Source: Echinostoma caproni (Eukaryota > Platyhelminthes > Trematoda > Plagiorchiida > Echinostomatidae). Taken from it: DNA of 13,753 bases. Below the pieces are notes generated by a model. The model worked only from the letters and a program-made list of their open reading frames with translations. It had not been told where the DNA came from and did not search any database. Made by a program: the position numbers and the translations under genes. Each line of letters starts with the position of its first letter. Positions within the stretch are counted from its first letter, which is position 1. The stretch covers positions 11,195 through 24,947 of the forward strand of contig UZAN01048060.1 of assembly GCA_900618425.1 (NCBI GenBank). Direction: 5' to 3'. Below are positions 9,692 to 13,753 of the stretch, in pieces.

Positions 9692-10049
9692 TAACTAGGT
9701 TACTGCATCAGGATAACCGGACGACGGACACACTCGGGACCGATCGATCACGGGCCATGGAAGTTGAAGTGGCTGAACCAAACGCTTTTGGGCACAGAGG
9801 TTAGGGGTCAACTTTCTTATCCCGATCGCTTCGGCTATTGTTAGAGTGCGCAGTTGAACACCCTTGCACTTGGTGTGGGGGACACGATAAACAACTCTGA
9901 AGGCGACATCCGGATTTACTTGATGTCCGGTGTCGACTAAATGGGCTAGGATGGAGCTGTTTATTGTTCCCGTCTGTCCTAGTCTTAACTAATTTAATCG
10001 GTCCCTAGTGTGTCCGTCGTCCGCTTACCCTGATGCCGTAACTTAGTTA
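9692..10049. mobile_element. MITE-like element with 53-bp terminal inverted repeats
   Basis: The left arm (9692-9744) and the reverse complement of the right arm (9997-10049) match at 48 of 53 positions. The shared core includes GCATCAGG, then CGGACGACGGACACACT, then GGGACCGAT. The 252-base interior has no open frame of note, so the unit is non-autonomous. Length, long arms and lack of coding capacity suit a MITE of a cut-and-paste DNA transposon. The arms begin TAACTA; the target-site duplication is unclear, since TA at each outer end is possible but not decisive, and neither an 8-bp nor a 9-bp duplication is seen. The superfamily is therefore not assigned. The five arm mismatches suggest moderate age. 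Confidence 0.75.
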
Positions 10050-10058
10050 TTTATCATT

Positions 10059-10251
10059 TTAAAAATTAGGCACAATGAATAGAATATAAATTTTACTGAT
10101 TGCATCATCATTATTCAAACGCAGAATCCTAAAATATGCCGTGTAGCACATGTTCTCCCAACACGCATTTTTACTGGGCAGGCTGCGACCAGAAGTAAAA
10201 TCATATTATGTCGAGTCAGGTTGAGCCTTGTGCAACCAAAAGGTAATTCGG
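10059..10251 (-). other. Coding-like minus-strand frame with one stop, unassigned
   Basis: A strong pyrimidine tract ending in CATCGTAG (about 10252-10280 on the minus strand) is followed by a 64-codon frame with one TAA in the first third. After the stop it reads LPSKNACWENMCYTAYFR and then ILRLNNDDAISKIYILF, which looks like real protein. The frame ends beside the right arm of the inverted-repeat element. It could be a decayed exon or transposon protein. I do not recognise the family. Confidence 0.2.
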
Positions 10252-10324
10252 CTACGATGAATAAAGATAAATAAAGGAGGTAACTGGTAAATACATGAGG
10301 TGAGAGAGTGAAAGCCGACTTCAA

Positions 10325-10660
10325 GACTGAAAGGATCTGTGATACATTCGCCAGTTGTTGACTCTATGAAATTGGGCATGCACCGACCGAGGACTTAGTT
10401 CAGATGATCAAGAAGGAGACGAAAAACCACAACTTAGATAAAAGCACCCAACTAATAAATAATCAACATATTTGTAAACATTGCAGCGGGAAGGTAAATG
10501 ATTGCTGACATATAGGAAAGAGAATGGAGACCGGAACACATCGTAAAAGACGTGAAATGACAGATAGGACAATGAATATACAGCAACGGAAAGTAATTGT
10601 GTCCATTTTTATTTTGGAAGGGACGTTTCTATCTCGTCCGCAGTGTTCCATTAAACGTTG
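10325..10660. other. Stretch without recognised gene
   Basis: No gene, repeat or structure is recognised between the open frame at 10059-10251 and the SINE copy at 10663. Open frames are short and of low complexity. Confidence 0.5.
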
Positions 10661-10662
10661 AA

Positions 10663-10856
10663 TGTTTCACTTGGGCGGTGATTGCCCGGGGGTAACATCA
10701 CCCCGGGAATGTGTGTTCGAATCCCACCACCACAGTCTGACTTTCTCCATTGCTTGTTGAACGTCAGCCCTTCGATTGGCCGCTTGCCCCTTCTTGAAAA
10801 TTGCACCTTTGTAAATTCAATAAAAGGAAGTAACATGAAAATAAAAAATAAAACTT
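10663..10856 (+). repeat. SINE copy (family member A, best preserved)
   Basis: This 194-base copy has a tRNA-like head and a family-specific body. The head contains a strong box B, GTGTTCGAATCCC (10712-10724), and just before it a perfect 7-bp stem CCCGGGG/CCCCGGG (10685-10691 with 10701-10707). The box A region (TTGGGCGGTGATTG) is decayed. The body carries CTGACTTTCTCCATTG, CCCTTCGATTGGCCGCTTGC, CCCTTCTTGAAAATTGCACC and a tail AAAAGGAAGTAACATGAAAA ending in A-rich repeats. Related copies lie at 3239, 4818, 10943 and 13597, all in the same orientation. SINEs are transcribed by RNA polymerase III and moved by a partner LINE; the partner is not identified here. Confidence 0.8.
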
Positions 10857-10942
10857 AAACTAATACTTTCGTGTAAGCTAATTGGTGGAGTCCTTAGGCC
10901 TCTGTAATTTGAATGGGCAATCCACGTGTATAATGGGCAGTG

Positions 10943-11060
10943 CTATTGGTGCTGCCTTGTAGCTAAACTGGTAGAGCGTGCGCTGTACCAAGATGTACAC
11001 GGCGCCAATCCCACCGAGGCTGATGGACTTCTCACAATTCAAGCATAAAACTGAAAACTG
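10943..11060 (+). repeat. SINE copy (family member F, intact box A)
   Basis: TAGCTAAACTGG (10960-10971) fits the box A consensus well and is followed by GTAGAGCG, as in a tRNA D arm. A short stem TGTAC/GTACA follows. Thirty bases after box A comes GGCGCCAATCCCACC, a damaged box B whose end matches the AATCCCACC of member A. The body then shows GATGGACTTCTCACAATTCA, corresponding to CTGACTTTCTCCATTG of member A, and is cut short. It preserves the 5' promoter half best and shows that the family is tRNA-derived. Confidence 0.65.
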
Positions 11061-11159
11061 GTAAACAACACAATTAAGCATAGATATGTATATAAACTGT
11101 CCCACTACAAATATGATTTCCTTCAAGAGCTAATAGTAGCTAGGATGTGAAACCTAATA

Positions 11160-11809
11160 TGCCTAGACCATTTATAGGGGTCTGGTGGCTTGGGTTACTT
11201 TTACGGTATGACGTGAGTTAAAAGCGTTCTAAACCACTTGATTGGTTAACCATTTATTGGCCCACTTAGCAACGCGCGTGGGACGGTGCTTGCGGATGCA
11301 CTCAAACAGCCGCCCAGTGATTGAGCCAATATACCTTGTCCTGAGACGAAATGAAGGTGTAAATGTGAAAACAGACTGCTGAATCACGGAAGCAAGCTTT
11401 CAACCCTAGATACGCCAATGAACCAGATGTGAAGAAAATAAGGAACATGGCTGCATCGAACATTATCTCTATGGTGCATGACAGTTTTGTGCGCACAGTC
11501 TCTACCATAATGCCCTTTCTAAATGGCGAATAAATGTATAATTTTTTTTTCAACTTTGATCCCTTTTGGAAAGCACGCAAGGTCCGCTACGCGCCCCGGA
11601 TATCCATTTTGGAGAAACACTTTCCGTATATTTCGGATTTTACCAGTGATTGTATCCTCCATAAAGATTCTTCTGACTAGATTGGCTATAAAATATCTGA
11701 GGTTCTTTTTCAATTCAAGTGATCTGAAGCTAATAAAGTGAGCATAATATTCATTCAACGTCACCCTATAGTGCATCTGACTGACCCGCCATAATAGCAA
11801 ATCAGGCAT
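11160..11809 (-). pseudogene. Decayed NGYP linker and GIY-YIG endonuclease of the Penelope-like relic
   Basis: The frame at 11519-11809 carries LLLWRVSQMHYRVTLNEYYA, KKNLRYFIANLVRRIFMEDT and KVFLQNGYPGRVAD, the linker after RT. At a run of nine T (11542-11550, A on the coding strand) the reading moves to the frame at 11302-11580, with PFRKGIMVETVRTKLSC, FDAAMFLIFFTSG and VCFHIYTF; the last is the GIY half of the endonuclease. Near 11341-11352 it shifts again to RYIGSITGRLFECIRKHRPT (YIG codons at 11322-11333) and VAKWANKWLTNQVV. The residue where the family has its catalytic Arg is Cys (TGC at 11298-11300), one transition from CGC. A GIY-YIG domain cuts target DNA in these elements; this copy cannot. 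Confidence 0.8.
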
Positions 11810-11849
11810 ATATCCAGGTACAGTGACTTACTATCGGTTTCAATTTCCA

Positions 11850-12290
11850 GCACATCGTTTAAATTCTAATATGCTTGATTGAAAATACTCACCATTTGTC
11901 CGCAATCTGTTGCGGGATCAATCATGTATACACCGTCACTCTGAAAATGCTCGAACAGTATACCCTGGTTGATGCATGTCGGTGATTTGCTAATTTTAAC
12001 AGAAAAACCTCATCCATTGCTACTCCCATTCCTCTAATGATATATTTTATCATTAAACTTGACTTGCCAATTGTTCGTAAAAAAGAATAGCGATTGCTTT
12101 AACTCAGTTGGATTCAAGTTTGTCTCGATTCCGTCGCTTTTGTTAGACCCATGCAGACAATGAGCTCTCTTGCCAATCGGGACGTTGGTGAAAAGTAATT
12201 TGACGTTCAGAATCATAATCCAAATAGTATACTGCTTGCGTACATGAAAGTAAAATACTATGAGATTGTCGGTGAATAACTTTCAGCACA
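11850..12290 (-). pseudogene. Decayed reverse transcriptase of the Penelope-like relic
   Basis: From about 12285 one minus-strand frame reads KLFTDNLIVFYF, TIWIMILNVKLLFTNVPIG and NPTELKQSLFFFTNN, then FNDKIYH and a stop at 12034. The first block is motif A, in which the family has DVxSLFTNVP; the Asp is Asn here. In a second frame RGMGVAMDEVFLLKLANH follows, matching the G-V-A-M-G and F-M-x-K-L-E blocks with a deletion between them. In the third frame SDGVYMIDPATDCGQMVSIF (about 11880-11940) covers the YVDD motif C and the following helix, with SDG in place of VDD. NQAY, a stop, then NLNDVLEIETDSK corresponds to the usual N-x-x-H-P-N-L.F..E.E block. All catalytic acids visible are damaged. 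Confidence 0.75.
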
Positions 12291-12339
12291 CGCGTGGTTG
12301 AATTCAAATTCCCATTTTCTCGTCTCTATTCCATTTGCC

Positions 12340-12662
12340 TACGTGTAGAGTTTTCCAACCCGTGGTGAAAATGCACCATTAACGAAATGCCACTTGTCAT
12401 TTTGCCGTTGTCGCGCTTCTGATTGGTCAAAAGCGACCAAGGAAGGTTCGCGCGCGAAGAGAGCGATCGATTTTCTATTTTAGATTTCCTCGTTGTTTGC
12501 GTCACACGTAAGGTATTCTAAATGTCTGTCTGGTTTGGCAAATCGATGTTGAATTCTTGCTTCCGGCTTGCATTTGGGACAAAAGTACGAACGCTTCATT
12601 ACCACGTACCCACCGTCGTTGGGCATATCTTCATCAAATTCAGACGGAACCTTATTCTGCAC
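12340..12662 (-). pseudogene. Unassigned coding-like frame, possibly the N-terminal part of the Penelope-like relic
   Basis: One minus-strand frame runs from a site resembling a splice acceptor (TTACTGTGCAG, ending 12657) to a TAG near 12340, with a single TAA at 12480-12482. It reads VPSEFDEDMPNDGGYVVMKR, then YFCPKCKPEARIQHRF and YLTCDANNEEI, stop, then LFAREPSLVAFDQ and KWHFVNGAFSPRVGKLYT. CPKC with a later Cys could be a zinc ribbon. Alternatively NDGGYVVMKRSYFCPK could match the ADKGxxVVxMxRxxY block near the start of Penelope RTs; its distance to motif A (about 130 codons) fits, but the expected LPK-I-HK block is not found. I cannot decide between a host exon, a transposon part and chance. 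Confidence 0.3.
12417..12458. promoter_or_regulatory. CpG-rich cluster with CCAAT box and palindromes
   Basis: In locally AT-rich DNA this short stretch holds CTGATTGGTC (a reverse CCAAT box, 12421-12426) and a perfect inverted repeat TTGGTC-AAAAGC-GACCAA (12423-12440). It also holds the 12-base palindrome TTCGCGCGCGAA (12447-12458), which resembles E2F-type sites. Such clusters occur in animal promoters. No convincing gene start lies on either side, and the minus-strand frame at 12340-12662 crosses it, so a promoter role is only a possibility. Confidence 0.25.
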
Positions 12663-12890
12663 AGTAATACAGTTGCGAAAATTTATAAATGCAGCTATAT
12701 TTATGAAATTGGTTATTCAGTTTGTTTTCTTATTGGATGCTGTTTCCATTAGCAATCTTTGATCACTCAACTTAAATACCGCTTAAGAATATTGATTAAT
12801 CGAGCGATAGTTTATTTTGATACAAAATTATTAGCATTATATCGCACAAACCGATTGAAAGAGAGCGATAAGTTCTGTTTTAATTCACAG

Positions 12891-13149
12891 GCAGGAAGAA
12901 AACGTGCACAGTCCGACCTAACTGGGGCTTCGACGAAACTGGTCATGTACCGCTAACGTGCTTCGGTCTCGAGGGGGAATCAACTAAAGGCGTCGACCAG
13001 GGATATCGGTCAACGAACTCTATCAGGAATTAACAAATACATTCGGTCAGATAAACCACGAAAAACGCCTACGAAAACTCTGCGATTCTGTAATTCTAGG
13101 TCTTTATGACATTGAAGCTCTAACTGTAGAATCTTTCAAGCTGCACTAG
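12891..13149 (+). pseudogene. Coding-like plus-strand segment broken by a frameshift
   Basis: A clean acceptor-like site (TTCTGTTTTAATTCACAG) ends at 12890. From 12893 one frame reads RKKTCTVRPNWGFDETGHVP, LTCFGLEGESTKGVDQGYRS and stops soon after. Another frame takes over at about 13010 and reads VNELYQELTNTFGQINHEKR, LRKLCDSVILGLYDIEAL and VESFKLH before a TAG at 13147-13149. The two halves join without overlap, as if one or two bases had been lost or gained near 13008-13016. Composition is that of a real, soluble, mostly helical protein. The family is not recognised. It could be a host exon with a sequencing error, a pseudogene or part of an unknown transposon. A tRNA-like repeat follows at 13198. 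Confidence 0.4.
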
Positions 13150-13197
13150 AAACGATATACTTCAATGATGATGAGTATTATGTGATCCACAGTGCCC

Positions 13198-13292
13198 TAC
13201 TGGTGGTCAAGCGGTGCAAACCGCTGTACCCAGCAAGCTCTGAGCTCTGGGTCTCAGGTTCAAACACAGTAACGCCACCTACATAAGGTGGC
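13198..13292 (+). repeat. tRNA-like structured block (class II type), probable SINE head
   Basis: TGGTCAAGCGGT resembles the box A of leucine or serine tRNAs, and AGGTTCAAACAC (13256-13267) resembles box B, about 45 bases further on. Three perfect hairpins stand in a row: AGCGGT/ACCGCT with loop GCAA (13210-13225), ACCCAG/CTGGGT (13228-13252) and GCCACCT/AGGTGGC with loop ACATA (13274-13292). No acceptor stem pairs around them, so a working tRNA is unlikely. The structure suggests a tRNA-derived SINE head distinct from the family at 10663. Confidence 0.45.
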
Positions 13293-13396
13293 AGGTAGCT
13301 TAGCTGTGGTTCATCCTAATACCATATATAATTACTTTAGTGTGCCCTCATGTGGTTAGCCGCTTCAAGTCCCATAGCTTAGTTTGCCGGTTTCCG

Positions 13397-13420
13397 TGAG
13401 TGAGTCAGTGAGTGAGTGGG
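13397..13420. repeat. GTGA-type microsatellite
   Basis: GTGAGTGAGTCAGTGAGTGAGTGG is a short tandem array of the four-base unit GTGA with one interruption. It lies between the tRNA-like block and the SINE tail at 13597. Confidence 0.8.
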
Positions 13421-13596
13421 GTTGGCCCGGTCTACTATTCATCATATACCAGGAAGTGCGACTAAAGAACATGAATCACTTTTCCTCGCTATTGGCAATA
13501 ACTGCAATCGCAGATTTCTGGACTAATTATTTTCGAAGATAAAAGATAGGTTGGGCATAATGATGAATATATAAACGGTAATAATGTGTGAGTATG

Positions 13597-13690
13597 ACAG
13601 CCTTGTGCTTGGCCGCTTCCACCTTACTCAAAATTTTACCATTGTATGCTCAATGAAAAGAGAGAAAAGTGAGAAATTTAAAAAGAAACT
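13597..13690 (+). repeat. SINE 3' part (family member C)
   Basis: The sequence CAGCCTTGTGCTTGGCCGCT, followed by TCCACCTTACTCAAAATTTTACC, TTGTATGCTCAATGAAAAGA and an A- and G-rich tail, aligns with the second half of member A at 10663. The head with box A and box B is absent, so the copy is truncated at its 5' end, as is usual for copies that arise by target-primed reverse transcription. Confidence 0.7.
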
Positions 13691-13753
13691 AACGAATAAA
13701 AAGACTTTCCTTCAGCTATTATCGAGTGAACCTGCAACTGTATAGTTAGCGTT

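Larger units (their letters stand above)
11160..12300 (-). mobile_element. Penelope-like element relic (RT plus GIY-YIG endonuclease)
   Basis: Minus-strand frames give, in order, a reverse transcriptase with FTNVPIG, a linker block LRYFIANLVRR, then KIRNIRKVFLQNGYP, then a region leading into a GIY-YIG endonuclease with RYIGSITGRL and RKHRPTRVAKWANKW. RT followed by NGYP linker and a C-terminal GIY-YIG domain is the layout of Penelope-like elements, which differ from LINEs and LTR elements. Several frameshifts and stops show that the copy is inactive. The left and right ends are not defined; the 5' part may reach to 12662. Confidence 0.8.

Noticed and set aside
10960..11012. A functional tRNA gene suggested by the intact box A.
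   Set aside because: Box B is damaged, no acceptor stem pairs, and the sequence continues into a SINE body.
10878..11126. 82-codon minus-strand open frame.
   Set aside because: It lies antisense over a SINE copy with an intact box A and shows no protein features.
11523..11741. 72-codon plus-strand open frame.
   Set aside because: It is antisense to the NGYP linker of the Penelope-like relic.
11880..11977. A minus-strand exon with acceptor and GTGAGT donor, reading SDGVYMIDPATDCGQM, like the start of a fibrinogen- or collagen-type C-terminal domain.
   Set aside because: The same frame continues past the supposed donor into FNQAY and LEIETDSK and lies between RT motif A and the NGYP linker. 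It is better explained as the motif C region of the Penelope-like RT.
12522..12762. Two overlapping plus-strand frames (76 and 64 codons).
   Set aside because: They are hydrophobic and irregular; the minus-strand frame over the same bases is more protein-like.
1..13753. CRISPR arrays, rRNA genes, bacterial promoters or operons.
   Set aside because: No regularly spaced repeats, no rRNA-like segments and no bacterial gene spacing are seen; the content is that of a eukaryotic repeat-rich region.

Overview
The window looks like non-coding, repeat-rich DNA from an invertebrate eukaryote, most probably a digenean flatworm close to the schistosomes. No bacterial gene layout is present. Open frames are short and scattered, short N gaps mark a draft scaffold, and the recognisable proteins are decayed retrotransposon proteins of types common in schistosome genomes. 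The taxonomic call rests on the style of the retroelements and is an inference.

Layout. Positions 1-3000 hold a tRNA-like box B on the minus strand (about 20-95) and two weak exon candidates, but no recognised gene. A SINE copy lies at 3239-3400 inside the longest open stretch of the window (3004-3594). An unassigned minus-strand frame with one stop lies at 4421-4795, followed by a second SINE copy at 4818-4996. The largest unit is a minus-strand RTE-clade LINE relic, about 5290-8700. Reading from its 5' end it has a leader, an apurinic-type endonuclease, a linker, a reverse transcriptase and an RTE-type C-terminal domain. It carries many stops and frameshifts, an internal deletion and lost catalytic residues. 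Positions 8700-9690 look empty. A 358-bp element with 53-bp terminal inverted repeats (9692-10049) is a good MITE-like candidate. Two further SINE copies stand at 10663-10856 and 10943-11060. A second relic on the minus strand (about 11160-12300) is a Penelope-like element: reverse transcriptase, a linker with an NGYP motif, then a GIY-YIG endonuclease whose YIG motif survives. The right end holds two unassigned coding-like frames (12340-12662 minus, 12891-13149 plus), a tRNA-like structured block (13198-13292), a GTGA microsatellite and a fifth SINE tail (13597-13690).

How the parts relate. There is no operon or intact host gene. Two autonomous retroelement types (RTE and Penelope-like), one SINE family present five times, and one inverted-repeat element have built up in the same stretch and decayed. 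SINEs need a partner LINE for reverse transcriptase; neither relic here shows a 3' tail clearly matching the SINE tail, so the partner is not identified. The most useful items for follow-up are the SINE family, the long-TIR element, the Penelope-like relic and the broken frame at 12891-13149.
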